Shown here: positions 18,427 through 27,249 of the stretch, in pieces
Position numbering within the stretch: position 1 is the first letter of the stretch
How the letters are laid out: the number at the start of each line of letters is the position of its first letter
Origin: Tropicimonas marinistellae
GTDB taxonomy: Bacteria; Pseudomonadota; Alphaproteobacteria; Rhodobacterales; Rhodobacteraceae
Length of the DNA stretch: 64,000 nucleotides
Direction: 5' to 3'
Assembly (NCBI RefSeq): GCF_001509585.1
Contig: NZ_LNCI01000008.1
Location: 186,001-250,000 of the forward strand
The notes under the pieces: model-generated
The model's input: only the letters and a program-made list of their open reading frames with translations
Databases searched by the model: none
What the model was told of the DNA's origin: nothing
Position numbers and translations under genes: made by a program

Positions 18427-18511
18427 GATCCGCGCTCACAAATGCGGGCGCTCCGGTAGGGAGCGCCCGGGTGTCGGCTTGCATCCGGTTTGGCGGCCAA
18501 GCGGCCATTCG

Positions 18512-20116
18512 TCAAGCGACGGCGAACTCCAGCGGGCTTACATTGCGGAACAAGCCAGTCGCCTTGAGCTTGCCGATAACTTCCGGTGCAACGGGCGCGT
18601 CGACATAGAGTAGCGCGATGGCGTCCTTTCCCGGTTCAGAACGGCCAAGGGTGAAGTTGGCGATATTGACGCCGTTTTCGCCCATCGTTTGACCCAGCGT
18701 ACCGATAATTCCCGGTACGTCTTCGTTGGTCGTGTAGAGCATGTGCGCGCCGATTTCCGCGTCGATGTTGATCCCCTTGATTTGGATGAAGCGCGGTTTT
18801 CCATCGGAAAAGACCGTGCCGGCGATGGAGCGTTCGCGCTGTTCGGTCACGACGGTCAGTTTAATGAAGGCATCGAAGACGCCCGACTTGCCCTGGGTTG
18901 TGCGCGAGACCTTCACACCGCGTTCGGCCGCCTGCAGCGGGGCGGAGACGAGGTTCACATCCGGATTGGACGCTTTCATCACCCCAGCGATGGCCGCGCA
19001 ACCGAGTGCGTCGAGGTTCATCTCTGCAACCTTGCCGTCGTAGAGAATGTTGATCGCCTTGATCGGCTCTTCCGTCATCTGGCCAATGAATGCCCCAAGG
19101 TGCTCGGCCAGTTTGAGCCACGGTCCCATTACCTTGGCCTCTTCGGCGGTGACCGAAGGCATGTTCAGCGCGTTTTCCACGGCACCGGTGTTCAAGTAGT
19201 TCGACATTTGCTGCGCCACTTGCAGCGCGACATTCTCCTGCGCTTCGGTCGTGGAGGCGCCGAGGTGCGGCGTAACAACTACATTCGGCAAATCGAATAG
19301 CGGGTTTTCCTTCGCCGGTTCCTCGGCGAAGACGTCAAAGGCCGCACCGGCAACATGTCCGGATTTCAGCATCTCCGCCAGCGCCGCTTCGTCCACGAGG
19401 CCCCCGCGGGCGCAGTTGACGATCCGGACGCCCTTCTTGGTTTTGGCGAGGTTCTCTGCACTCAGGATATTCCGGGTTTTCTCGGTCAGGGGTACGTGAA
19501 GCGTGATGAAGTCGGCGCGCTGCAAAAGCTCGTCCAACTCCACCTTGGTCACGCCGAGCTTTGCGGCACGCTCGTCGCTGAGGAATGGGTCGTAGGCAAC
19601 GACCTTCATGCGAAGGCCCACCGCGCGCTCGCAGACAATGCCGCCGATGTTGCCGGCGCCGATCACGCCCAGTGTCTTGCCGGTGAGTTCCACGCCCATG
19701 AACTTGGACTTCTCCCACTTGCCGGCGTGGGTCGACGCACTGGCTTCGGGGATCTGGCGCGCAACGGCGAACATCATCGCAATGGCGTGTTCGGCCGTGG
19801 TGATCATATTGCCATAGGGCGTGTTCATCACGATCACACCCTTCTTGGAGGCCGCCGTGATATCGACGTTGTCGACACCGATACCGGCGCGTCCGATCAC
19901 CTTGAGGTTCGTTGCACGCTCAAGGACCTTCTCGGTCACCTTGGTTGCGGACCGGATGGCGAGGCCGTCGTAGTTGTGGATAAGCTCCAGCAGCTTTTCC
20001 GGCTCCTTGCCGAGCGTCGGCAGGAAATCCACCTCAATGCCATTGTCGCGAAAGATCTGGACGGCGGTTTCGCTGAGCTTGTCGGAAACGAGAACTTTGG
20101 GGGCCATATCAGGCAC
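18512..20116 (-). CDS. serA: D-3-phosphoglycerate dehydrogenase, long form with ACT domain
   Basis: 534 residues, the long type with an extra substrate-binding-like domain between the catalytic core and the C-terminal ACT domain (from about residue 455). It oxidises 3-phosphoglycerate with NAD as the first step of serine synthesis. Visible motifs are the NAD site [10 protein letters not shown], the catalytic Arg in [10 protein letters not shown], the Glu in DVFAEEP, and the His in TPHLGAST. The ACT domain suggests feedback inhibition by serine. It is the second gene after serC on the same strand, 69 bases apart, with a G-run hairpin between. Confidence 0.97.
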   Translation of the reverse strand: MPDMAPKVLVSDKLSETAVQIFRDNGIEVDFLPTLGKEPEKLLELIHNYDGLAIRSATKVTEKVLERATNLKVIGRAGIGVDNVDITAASKKGVIVMNTPYGNMITTAEHAIAMMFAVARQIPEASASTHAGKWEKSKFMGVELTGKTLGVIGAGNIGGIVCERAVGLRMKVVAYDPFLSDERAAKLGVTKVELDELLQRADFITLHVPLTEKTRNILSAENLAKTKKGVRIVNCARGGLVDEAALAEMLKSGHVAGAAFDVFAEEPAKENPLFDLPNVVVTPHLGASTTEAQENVALQVAQQMSNYLNTGAVENALNMPSVTAEEAKVMGPWLKLAEHLGAFIGQMTEEPIKAINILYDGKVAEMNLDALGCAAIAGVMKASNPDVNLVSAPLQAAERGVKVSRTTQGKSGVFDAFIKLTVVTEQRERSIAGTVFSDGKPRFIQIKGINIDAEIGAHMLYTTNEDVPGIIGTLGQTMGENGVNIANFTLGRSEPGKDAIALLYVDAPVAPEVIGKLKATGLFRNVSPLEFAVA

Positions 20117-20138
20117 TCCTGTCTGAATAGGGAGAGAC

Positions 20139-20162
20139 GGGGGGGGGGGCGGCGCCCCCCCC
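20139..20162. repeat. G11 / C8 homopolymer hairpin between serC and serA
   Basis: Eleven G (20139-20149), then CGGCG, then eight C (20155-20162). The two runs pair to a very stable GC-only stem with a 5-base loop. On the leftward transcript it lies 23 bases after the serC stop and 22 bases before the serA ATG. It could attenuate serA or process the message, and a run of 11 G is prone to length change. Confidence 0.7.
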
Positions 20163-20185
20163 GGTGCATGCAGTGCTCGACGGGA

Positions 20186-21340
20186 TCAGGCGTCGGCCAG
20201 TTGGGCGTTCATCTCGGTTTCGAAAGCCCAGACCAGCCATGGCACGAGTGCTTCGACGTCCGTGGTCTCGACCGTCGCGCCGCACCAGATGCGCAGGCCC
20301 GGAGGTGCATCGCGATAGGCGCCGAGGTCGTAGGCAACGCCTTCGGCATCCAGCCGCTTGGCCACGGCTTTCGCGAAGGCTGCGCCGTCCTTGATCCGGT
20401 CGTCGGTGAACTTGAGACAAACGCTTGTGTTGGACCGAACCGCGGGGTCGTCTGCAAGGAAATCGATCCAGTCGTTCTCGGCGACGAATTTCTCGATCAC
20501 GGCGGTATTGGCGTCGGCGCGGGCAATCAGGCCCGCCAGCCCGCCCACGGATTTCGCCCAGGCCAGTGCGACGAGGTAATCCTCAACCGCCAGCATCGAC
20601 GGGGTGTTGATCGTTTCGCCCCGGAAGATGCCCTCGATCAGCTTTCCACCCTTGGTCAGGCGGAAGATCTTCGGCAGCGGCCACGACGGCGTGTAGCTTT
20701 CGAGCCTTTCCACGGCGCGCGGGCTAAGGATCAGAACGCCATGCGCGGCTTCGCCGCCCAGCACTTTCTGCCAGGAGAACGTGGTCACATCGAGTTTGTC
20801 CCACGGAAGGTCCACCGCGAAGGCGGCAGAGGTTGCGTCGCAGATCGTCAGTCCCGACCGGTCTGCGGGGATCGCATCGCCGCTCGGCAGGCGCACACCT
20901 GACGTCGTGCCGTTCCAGGTAAAGACAACATCGCGGTCAAAATCCACCTCGGCCAGATCGACGATGTCGCCATACTCGGCGGTTCTCACCGTGGCATCGA
21001 GCTTCAGTTGCTTAACCACATCGGTCACCCACCCGGCGCCGAAGCTTTCCCAGGCCAGCATCTCCACCGGGCGCTCGCCCAGCAGCGACCACATCGCCAT
21101 TTCCATCGCTCCGGTGTCGGACGCAGGAACGATTCCGATGCGGTAATCGGCGGGAATGCCAAGAACCTCGCGTGTCGTCTCGATGGCATCCTTGAGCTTC
21201 GCCTTGCCGATGGCGGCGCGATGTGAGCGGCCGAGGGCAGCGTCCTTCAGGGCGTCGAGCGTGAACGTGGGGGGTTTGGCACAGGGGCCCGAGGAGAAAC
21301 GGGGGTTCGCCGGCCGCGCAGCCGGAGATTGAGTCGCCAT
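20186..21340 (-). CDS. serC: Phosphoserine aminotransferase
   Basis: 384 residues from the ATG at 21340, where GGAAGGAT lies 8 bases upstream; a longer frame to 21409 has no ribosome site. PLP-dependent transfer of an amino group from glutamate to 3-phosphohydroxypyruvate, step two of serine synthesis; the same enzyme can act in vitamin B6 synthesis. The PLP Lys is in [14 protein letters not shown], and the N-terminal [13 protein letters not shown] is typical of the alphaproteobacterial subtype. The candidate leader RNA upstream and serA downstream make this a serine operon. Confidence 0.96.
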   Translation of the reverse strand: MATQSPAARPANPRFSSGPCAKPPTFTLDALKDAALGRSHRAAIGKAKLKDAIETTREVLGIPADYRIGIVPASDTGAMEMAMWSLLGERPVEMLAWESFGAGWVTDVVKQLKLDATVRTAEYGDIVDLAEVDFDRDVVFTWNGTTSGVRLPSGDAIPADRSGLTICDATSAAFAVDLPWDKLDVTTFSWQKVLGGEAAHGVLILSPRAVERLESYTPSWPLPKIFRLTKGGKLIEGIFRGETINTPSMLAVEDYLVALAWAKSVGGLAGLIARADANTAVIEKFVAENDWIDFLADDPAVRSNTSVCLKFTDDRIKDGAAFAKAVAKRLDAEGVAYDLGAYRDAPPGLRIWCGATVETTDVEALVPWLVWAFETEMNAQLADA

Positions 21341-21400
21341 TGGTGCTATCCTTCCAGATATATGCCCCTCGTTGGGGAGGGGTGTCCCGGGGCCGCTCAT
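21341..21400 (-). ncRNA. Candidate serC-motif leader RNA
   Basis: Directly before the serC ribosome site the leftward transcript contains GGCCCCGGGACACCCCTC, then a hairpin with arms CCCCTC and GAGGGG (21377-21382 and 21365-21370) around CCCAAC, followed by an AU-rich stretch and GGAAGGAU. A conserved RNA motif named serC has been described upstream of serC-serA operons in Alphaproteobacteria, and position and hairpin fit what I remember of it. I could not align it to the model, so identity is tentative. Confidence 0.5.
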
Positions 21401-21605
21401 ACGTCGCACGTGGTTGGTCTGGCAAGTCGCAATATCGGCGGGAACGGAGAGTTCGGCATCAAATGGCGACGGACGTGTTCACTATCGGAAACGTGCCCTG
21501 GCTGACTACAGGGATACCCGTGTCACCGCTCGGCAACGGCAAGGGGTGGCGAACGCCGCGCGTTCCTGCTTTATGCGCGTCGACTCGAACAAGCCGGAAC
21601 GCGCC

Positions 21606-22487
21606 ATGTATATCGTCACGTTGCTGACCGATCCCGCGACACCTCGTCTGGACCCTTCGTTCGTGTCCGCGCTTCGCACCGCCTGGGGCGGAGGCGCGGC
21701 ACGCGCGTTATCGCCAGGTGTCGCGGTCGAGTTTCCGGTGCCGGATCTGCCATCGAACCGCTGGCAGGTCTGGGACGACATGCAACGCCTCGGTATCGAC
21801 CTGGTGGTTCAACCGGCCGACAACCGCCGCAAACGGATGCTGTTGGCGGACATGGATAGCACGATGATTGGCCAGGAGTGCATCGACGAACTTGCCGATG
21901 AGGCCGGTGTGGGCGCCCGGGTCAAGGAGATCACCGCGCGGGCCATGAACGGTGAGCTGGATTTCGAGGGCGCGCTGCGCGAACGTGTCGGGTTGCTCAA
22001 GGGACTCCCCGAAACCGTGATCGGGAAGGTGCTGGCCGAACGCATCACGCTGACGCCGGGTGGGCGCGAACTGATCGCCACGATGAAGGCGTCCGGTGGC
22101 TATACAGCGCTGGTTTCCGGGGGATTCACGGCCTTCACGTCTCAGGTGGCGGCGGATCTTGGCTTTGACGAGAACCGGGCGAACCTGCTGCTCGTCGAGG
22201 ACGGCCGACTGACCGGCGAGCCAGCGGAACCGATCCTTGGCAAGGAGGCGAAGGTTGCCGCCCTGAAGGAAATCGCCGCGCGGCTCGGGATTTCTCCCGA
22301 CGACGTGCTCGCGGTGGGCGATGGGGCCAACGACCTCGGCATGCTGCATCTGGCAGGTACCGGTGTGGCGCTTCATGCAAAGCCCAGCGTTGCTGCCGAG
22401 TGCGATATCCGGATCAACCACGGAGACCTGACAGCGCTGCTCTTCATCCAAGGCTATGCGGCCGAGGATTTCGTCGCAGCACGCTAG
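21606..22487 (+). CDS. serB: Phosphoserine phosphatase
   Basis: 293 residues from the ATG at 21606, with GGAA six bases upstream; an in-frame ATG at 21573 has no such site. HAD-superfamily enzyme that removes phosphate from O-phosphoserine, the last step of serine synthesis. The catalytic DMDST motif gives nucleophile Asp82 and acid/base Asp84; SGGFTAF is motif II and GDGANDLGML motif IV, with Lys in GKEAK between them. The first 75 residues form the small ACT-like N-terminal part seen in longer SerB proteins. It is divergent from serC, so all three serine genes share one 265-base control region. Confidence 0.95.
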   Translation: MYIVTLLTDPATPRLDPSFVSALRTAWGGGAARALSPGVAVEFPVPDLPSNRWQVWDDMQRLGIDLVVQPADNRRKRMLLADMDSTMIGQECIDELADEAGVGARVKEITARAMNGELDFEGALRERVGLLKGLPETVIGKVLAERITLTPGGRELIATMKASGGYTALVSGGFTAFTSQVAADLGFDENRANLLLVEDGRLTGEPAEPILGKEAKVAALKEIAARLGISPDDVLAVGDGANDLGMLHLAGTGVALHAKPSVAAECDIRINHGDLTALLFIQGYAAEDFVAAR

Positions 22488-22530
22488 GTCCATGGCCGGC
22501 CGTTCCTCACGGAAATTTGTTTACAAAATT

Positions 22531-22540
22531 GTTAATTAAC
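22531..22540. promoter_or_regulatory. Palindrome GTTAATTAAC upstream of the ArsR gene
   Basis: A perfect 10-base palindrome in an AT-rich patch that also contains TTTACA (22520-22525), a possible -35 box. A palindrome overlapping its own promoter is the usual place for an ArsR-family repressor. Confidence 0.45.
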
Positions 22541-22559
22541 GGTTGTGCTAAATAAATGA

Positions 22560-22913
22560 ATGTCGCAGGTTGGGCGTATGACACGCCTGACTGACACATT
22601 TGCCGCCCTTGCCGACGAAACCCGCTTTGCCATCGTGGAGCGCTTGCTTGAGGCCGGGGCACGTTCCGCCGGCGAGCTTGCGGATGTCGCGCCCATATCC
22701 GCGCCCGCGATCTCTCGCCATCTCAAGGTGCTGCGCGAGGCCGGTGTCATCGACCAGCGCGTACAGGGCAGCCGGCGGATCTATTCGGCCAATCCGGCGG
22801 CGATCCGGGCGATTTCAGACTGGACCGTTTCGCATCGCACCTTCTGGGAAGGTGGTCTCGAACGGCTCGCAAAGGCATTGAAGGAAGAGGAGACAGACAA
22901 TGGAAACGCTTGA
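22560..22913 (+). CDS. ArsR-family winged-helix regulator
   Basis: 117 residues from ATG 22560; a second in-frame ATG at 22578 (giving MTRLTDTF) may be the true start, as neither has a strong ribosome site. The helix-turn-helix is clear: FAALADETRFAIVERLLE, then the recognition helix APAISRHLKVLREAG and a wing with QGSRRIYSAN. The metal-binding cysteines of classic ArsR proteins are absent, so it belongs to the non-metal SmtB/ArsR group often paired with SRPBCC (AHSA1) proteins. The next gene overlaps it by 14 bases and encodes exactly such a protein. Confidence 0.88.
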   Translation: MSQVGRMTRLTDTFAALADETRFAIVERLLEAGARSAGELADVAPISAPAISRHLKVLREAGVIDQRVQGSRRIYSANPAAIRAISDWTVSHRTFWEGGLERLAKALKEEETDNGNA

Positions 22914-23337
22914 AGATGTCCGGCTGGAACGGGTTTTTCCGGTCAGCGCGGAAGTTCTATTCCGCTTCATCAGCACGCCGGAAGGGCTGACAAGTTGGTG
23001 GGGCCCGGAAGGATTGTCAGTGCCGGAGCACGACCTCGATTTCTCCCGCAAGGGGCCGTGGTTCTCTGTCATGGTCAATGGCGAGGGGCAACGTTTCAAG
23101 GTCTCCGGCCACGTGACTCACGTGGACCCGCCGAAGTCGGTGGGATTCACGTGGGCCTGGCATGACGACGCGGACCGCCGCGGTTTCGAAAGCCACGTGA
23201 CCTTCACGGTGACGGAAACCGACCGCGGCGCGCATTTGGTCATCGACCACCGCGGCCTGCCGGACACGGAGGCCGCCGAGAACCACACGAAAGGCTGGAC
23301 CTCGTCGCTCGTCAAACTCGAGCGCCTGGCTGTTTGA
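22900..23337 (+). CDS. SRPBCC / AHSA1-domain protein
   Basis: 145 residues covering one START-like hydrophobic-pocket domain: RVFPVSAEVLFRFIS at the start, LTSWWGPEG typical of the AHSA1 family, and a C-terminal helix with KGWTSSLVKLERL. Proteins of this family bind small hydrophobic ligands; the ligand is unknown. It overlaps the ArsR gene and is followed after 41 bases by a YCII-related gene, an ArsR-SRPBCC-YCII arrangement seen in many proteobacteria. It is probably autoregulated by the ArsR protein. Confidence 0.88.
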   Translation: METLEDVRLERVFPVSAEVLFRFISTPEGLTSWWGPEGLSVPEHDLDFSRKGPWFSVMVNGEGQRFKVSGHVTHVDPPKSVGFTWAWHDDADRRGFESHVTFTVTETDRGAHLVIDHRGLPDTEAAENHTKGWTSSLVKLERLAV

Positions 23338-23378
23338 CATCGGATTTTCCACGCATCTCAACAGGAAAGGAAATCGGG

Positions 23379-23693
23379 ATGCCCAAGTATGTATTTGCCT
23401 ATCATGGCGGAAAGAAACCAGAGAGCGCCGAAGAGGGTGCGAAGGTCATGGCGGAGTGGCAGGCCTGGTACGAAGGGATGGGCGCGTCCGTCGTGGATGG
23501 CGGGAACCCGGTCGGGAAATCCTATACTGTTCACTCCGGCGGTGTGGACGAGAATGGCGGCGCGAACCCGCTTTCAGGCTACACCCTGATCAATGCCGAC
23601 GACTACGAATCCGCAATCGCCCACGCCAAGGGATGTCCAATGGTGAAGGACGGCAGCGGCTCGGTCGAAGTGGCTGAAGCGATCGACATGTAG
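23379..23693 (+). CDS. YCII-related (dimeric alpha/beta barrel) protein
   Basis: 104 residues from the ATG at 23379, preceded by AGGAAAGGAAA. The N-terminal strand MPKYVFAYHGG, the central MAEWQAWYEGMG and the C-terminal AIAHAKGCPMV place it in the YCII/DGPF group, whose members are small dimeric alpha/beta barrels, some linked to ECF sigma factors. No catalytic role is established. It completes the small operon started by the ArsR gene and ends one base before the convergent asparaginase gene. Confidence 0.85.
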   Translation: MPKYVFAYHGGKKPESAEEGAKVMAEWQAWYEGMGASVVDGGNPVGKSYTVHSGGVDENGGANPLSGYTLINADDYESAIAHAKGCPMVKDGSGSVEVAEAIDM

Positions 23694-23694
23694 A

Positions 23695-24690
23695 TCAATC
23701 GAAGACGCCGGGCACCGGCTGCATCTGGCCGGTGTCCAGCCCGCGCCGGCTGAGGACACGCGGGTCGAGAAATCTCGTAACCTCGGGGTGGTGGCGTTCC
23801 AGAACACCCAATGCCACAAGAATAGCCGCAATGGCGCATTCGCTGGCGCGCGTTGTCCCGTCTTCGATCTTGACTGCCACGCCGAGTTGCCGCTCGGGCA
23901 GGATCGCGACGAAGAACCCTTCTGCGCCGGTCTTCACTGCGCCGGCACCGCGCAGGGCCCGCATTAGTTCGGTGCAGGCGCGTCCTTCGCCAGCCACGAG
24001 ATCGGGGTGGGACATCATTGCAGCGACCAACCTTGCTTGCGCTGACTGCCGCGTCCCCATTCCCTCCCTTGCAGCGGCAAAACCGGCCATGGCGCGTGCG
24101 ACACCGGTGAGCGTGGCGGCGAAATTCGGCGCCGAGCAACCGTCGATCCCGAAGCCGGGGCTGGTTTCTCCCGTGACCTCTTCCCATGTCGCCCGCACGG
24201 CACTCTGAACGAGGTGGCCTGGGTCGATATACTCCGGCCCCGCACCCATGTACTTGGTGAGGGTCAGAAAGCCACTGTGCTTGCCGGAGCAGTTGTTGTG
24301 CAGTTGGCAGGGGCGTTCGTCGGCGCATAGCAAGTGCTTCAATGCCGCCCGATCCTCCGGTTCCTGTGGGCCGCAGCGCAGATCGGCGTCCGAAAGACCG
24401 AGGTCCGCAAGCCAGCGGGCCACGCGAGATGTGTGGATCGCCGCGCCGCTGTGGCTGGCGCAAGCCAATGCGAGGTGTTCGGTACCGAGGCCCGCCGCGT
24501 CTGCCGCGCCGCTTTCCACCAACGGCAAGGCCTGGACCATCTTCGCAGAGGACCGCGGGAGGACGACCTTGTCGATATCGCCCCAGGCGCGAACGACCTC
24601 GCCACGGGCATTGCAGACAACCGCATTCCCCCGATGCACGGATTCGCGGAACCCGCCACGCCAGAATTCCACCATTTCCACCGCTGGCAT
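23695..24690 (-). CDS. L-asparaginase, rhizobial type II (AnsA-like, PF06089)
   Basis: 331 residues from the ATG at 24690, with GAGGAG eight bases upstream. It hydrolyses asparagine to aspartate and ammonia. Family motifs are visible: RSSAKMVQALPLVESG near residues 46-61 with the Ser and Lys of the catalytic SxxK, SHSG, NNCSGKHSGFL and GIDGCSAPNFA. This family is related to class A beta-lactamase-like folds, not to the E. coli asparaginases. No signal peptide, so it is cytoplasmic. It is single and has no obvious operon partner. Confidence 0.9.
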   Translation of the reverse strand: MPAVEMVEFWRGGFRESVHRGNAVVCNARGEVVRAWGDIDKVVLPRSSAKMVQALPLVESGAADAAGLGTEHLALACASHSGAAIHTSRVARWLADLGLSDADLRCGPQEPEDRAALKHLLCADERPCQLHNNCSGKHSGFLTLTKYMGAGPEYIDPGHLVQSAVRATWEEVTGETSPGFGIDGCSAPNFAATLTGVARAMAGFAAAREGMGTRQSAQARLVAAMMSHPDLVAGEGRACTELMRALRGAGAVKTGAEGFFVAILPERQLGVAVKIEDGTTRASECAIAAILVALGVLERHHPEVTRFLDPRVLSRRGLDTGQMQPVPGVFD

Positions 24691-24858
24691 TGGGCCGCTC
24701 CTCACGCAAAATTCCGCCGGGAGGGCTTCACCCGCCCGGCAAATCTGCGTTACCATGCGAGACAGCAGGTTGAAATTCCTTCCGCGATCCGAAGAGTCCC
24801 CAGCCAGGGACCGTACGCGGTAGATGTGAGGCAGAGACAGCTGGAGGCTGTGAACGAC

Positions 24859-25377
24859 ATGATTTCCCGGATTACGACCGGCGTACTGGCCGGTACCATG
24901 CTCTTTGCGGGCGCGGCGATGGCGCAGGAATCCACCAATCGCGTTGCCGCAAAGACGGATTGGAGCGTCTTCGTGGAGTCCGACCCCACGGAATGCTGGG
25001 GCGTTTCCTCGCCCAAGACAACGGTCAACACCAAGGACGGCAAGCCCGTGTCGGTGAATCGCGGTGACATTCTGCTCTTCGTAACCTACCGGCCCAACGT
25101 GTCCGGCGAGGTTTCGTTCACGGGTGGATATCCTTTCGCCGGTGGTTCGACCGTGACGGTAGAGGTCGGTGGTTCAAGCTATGAGTTGTTCACCGACGGC
25201 GAATGGGCCTGGCCGGCCTCGCCCGAAGATGACGCCAAGCTTGTGACGGCGCTGAAACGCGGCTCTGAAGCGGTGCTCACCGGGCGTTCGTCGCGCGGGA
25301 CGACGACAAAGGATACGTTCTCCCTGATGGGTTTCACGGCGGCGATGGAAGAGGCGGAGAAGCGCTGCGCAGAGTGA
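24859..25377 (+). CDS. Invasion-associated locus B (IalB)-like periplasmic protein
   Basis: 172 residues from the ATG at 24859 with GGAGG 11 bases upstream (a GTG at 24850 is too close). The signal peptide ends at AAMAQES. The mature part starts KTDWSVFVESDPTECWGVSSP, the usual IalB-family opening, with a conserved Cys pair (ECWG and the C-terminal KRCAE). The family name comes from Bartonella invasion, but most members are in free-living alphaproteobacteria and their role is unknown. It stands alone between the divergent asparaginase gene and the convergent oxidoreductase gene. Confidence 0.82.
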   Translation: MISRITTGVLAGTMLFAGAAMAQESTNRVAAKTDWSVFVESDPTECWGVSSPKTTVNTKDGKPVSVNRGDILLFVTYRPNVSGEVSFTGGYPFAGGSTVTVEVGGSSYELFTDGEWAWPASPEDDAKLVTALKRGSEAVLTGRSSRGTTTKDTFSLMGFTAAMEEAEKRCAE

Positions 25378-25476
25378 CGCTGGAAGCATCTGCCACGCGT
25401 TGCCTTGCCAAGACAGCCGACCCCGTCCTTACCGGGCGTTGCGATTGACGGTGCGCACGTCCCGGACCCACCTCGC

Positions 25477-26520
25477 TCAGAGATTGTCTTCGACGCGGAG
25501 CCCATGCGGAATTGCGTCGCGACCGTCCAGTATCAGATCGGCCACGACCTGAGACACCTTCGGCGCCATTCCGAAACCGATCTTGAAGCCCCCGTTCGCA
25601 ACAAAATGCCCCGGGCGCTTTGGCCAATAGCCCAGCATCGGCGCACGGCTGCGCGCACGCGGACGCAGACCGGCCCATGTGCCGATGACCGGCGCAGTCG
25701 CGAGCGCCGGGCAGGCGGCCCGTGCACGTTCAACAACGGCGTCGATCTGTGAATCCGTCGTGTCCGGCTCCGTGAACTCGCGTTCGGTGGTCGATCCTAT
25801 TGCAACCGTACCATCCATGTGCGGGATCGCATGGACCGAATCGGCGAGGTACTGTGGCGCATGTGGGCGGTCGAGTTGCAGCAGGGCTGCTTGCCCCTTG
25901 ATCGGAACGCCGACCGTCTTCCCGAGATCCGCGCTCAGATCGGCCAAGCCCCAGTGCCCCGTCGCCCAGCGAACCGCTCCCTCGTCGTCGCCGTCGCCAA
26001 AAACGATCTCTCCCCCCAAGGCGGAAATCCCCGCCGCCAATGCCTTCGCGGCGTTGCGCGGGTGAAGCCGTGCGCTCAGCGTATCATGGATGAGCCAGCC
26101 GGTCGGACTGTGCGGCGCCCAGTCTCCGAATGTCTCTGACCGCACCACGGACCAACGCGCCTTGCCTTGCCAGAGCGTTTCGGCCTCTGTTCCGCGCGCG
26201 CGCGCCCGTTCCAACGCTGCGTCGTCGAGGATTGGCTGCAAACGCCCGCTGCGCAGGTAGCCCGGATCTTCGCCCGAGGTCGCGGCGACGTCGGCCCAGA
26301 ATTTCTCGGCCATGACCAGGCTTTCGAACTGAAACGCCTTCTTCGGATTCCACAGTTCCGGCACATGCGGCGCCAGCGCACCGACCAGCCCGCCGGACGC
26401 GCCGGCCCCCAGTTTTTCCCGCTCTATCAACCGTATTTTCGCGCCACGACGGCACATCTCCCAGGCGCAGGCCAGGCCGAAAATGCCGCCGCCGCGCACG
26501 GTCACGTCGATCCTTGCCAA
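25477..26520 (-). CDS. FAD-dependent oxidoreductase (DAO family), likely MnmC oxidase half
   Basis: 347 residues. N-terminal dinucleotide motif VRGGGIFGLACAWEM, followed by LIEREKLGAGASGGLVGALAPH, and a C-terminal GFKIGFGMAP FAD-binding loop. This is the D-amino-acid-oxidase fold. In E. coli such a domain is fused to a MnmD-like methyltransferase in MnmC, which finishes the mnm5s2U34 modification of tRNA. Here the methyltransferase is a separate, divergent gene 57 bases away, so the pair probably represents a split MnmC. A plain glycine or amino-acid oxidase cannot be excluded. Confidence 0.75.
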   Translation of the reverse strand: MARIDVTVRGGGIFGLACAWEMCRRGAKIRLIEREKLGAGASGGLVGALAPHVPELWNPKKAFQFESLVMAEKFWADVAATSGEDPGYLRSGRLQPILDDAALERARARGTEAETLWQGKARWSVVRSETFGDWAPHSPTGWLIHDTLSARLHPRNAAKALAAGISALGGEIVFGDGDDEGAVRWATGHWGLADLSADLGKTVGVPIKGQAALLQLDRPHAPQYLADSVHAIPHMDGTVAIGSTTEREFTEPDTTDSQIDAVVERARAACPALATAPVIGTWAGLRPRARSRAPMLGYWPKRPGHFVANGGFKIGFGMAPKVSQVVADLILDGRDAIPHGLRVEDNL

Positions 26521-26577
26521 GACCTTTCCTCTCGCCCATGCTCCGCGCGTTTCAAGAGAGGTCTAGACCACGTGCAG

Positions 26578-27249
26578 ATGAGTGACCAGATCGACCGACC
26601 GACCTGGCGGGCGGGCGACGTGCCGGTTTCGGCGCGGTTCGATGATCCCTACTACTCGCTGGAGGACGGTCTCGCGGAGACACGGCATGTTTTCCTTGCA
26701 GGAAACGACCTTCCAACGCGCCTTCGACCGGGTTTTTTCGTCGCGGAACTGGGTTTCGGCACTGGCCTGAACCTCCTCGCATTGGCCGAGTGCGCGTCTT
26801 CGGCCGGTGTGAGCGGCGTCCGGTATTGTGGCTTCGAGGCCTATCCGCTGCCACGAGAAGATCTGACCCGTGCGCTCGCAGCGTTCCAGACGCTTTCGCC
26901 ATGGCGCGACGCGCTCCTGGACGTGTGGAACCCGGATGGCTTTGAGGCGGTGGTCGGGCCAGTGGAGGTTCGGATGATCCGCGGCGATGCCCGTGCCACC
27001 TTGGCCACATGGGACGGCGCGGCGGACGCGTGGTTCCTCGATGGCTTTGCCCCGGCGCGGAATCCGGAGCTCTGGGAAGCAGGCTTGATGGCAGAGGTCG
27101 GCCGCCACACGCGGCCGGGTGGCAGTTTCGCCACCTACACGGCTGCCGGTGCCGTCCGCCGCGCGCTGGCCGCGGCCGGATTTGCCGTGGAACGACGCCC
27201 GGGGTTCGGCCGGAAGCGTCACATGAGCGTCGGGCGTCTCGAAGGATGA
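26578..27249 (+). CDS. mnmD: tRNA (mnm5s2U34)-methyltransferase
   Basis: 223 residues from the ATG at 26578. SAM-binding motif AELGFGTGLNLLAL and the diagnostic DAWFLDGFAPARNPELW identify the MnmD/MnmC methyltransferase domain, which converts nm5s2U to mnm5s2U at the wobble position of tRNAs. Residues before it (PVSARFDDPYYSLEDG) are also family-typical. The gene is divergent from an MnmC(o)-like oxidase and overlaps the next transporter gene by ATGA. Confidence 0.9.
   Translation: MSDQIDRPTWRAGDVPVSARFDDPYYSLEDGLAETRHVFLAGNDLPTRLRPGFFVAELGFGTGLNLLALAECASSAGVSGVRYCGFEAYPLPREDLTRALAAFQTLSPWRDALLDVWNPDGFEAVVGPVEVRMIRGDARATLATWDGAADAWFLDGFAPARNPELWEAGLMAEVGRHTRPGGSFATYTAAGAVRRALAAAGFAVERRPGFGRKRHMSVGRLEG

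Noticed and set aside
19355-20902. Long plus-strand frame of 515 codons opposite serA and serC
   Set aside because: Shadow of two recognised genes; it would read through the G-run hairpin.
20180-21345. Frame extension of serC to base 21409
   Set aside because: The additional residues lie in the candidate leader RNA; the ATG at 21340 has GGAAGGAT at the right spacing.
24334-24858. Long in-frame extension upstream of the IalB-like gene
   Set aside because: It runs antisense to the asparaginase gene; the signal peptide starts only at 24859.
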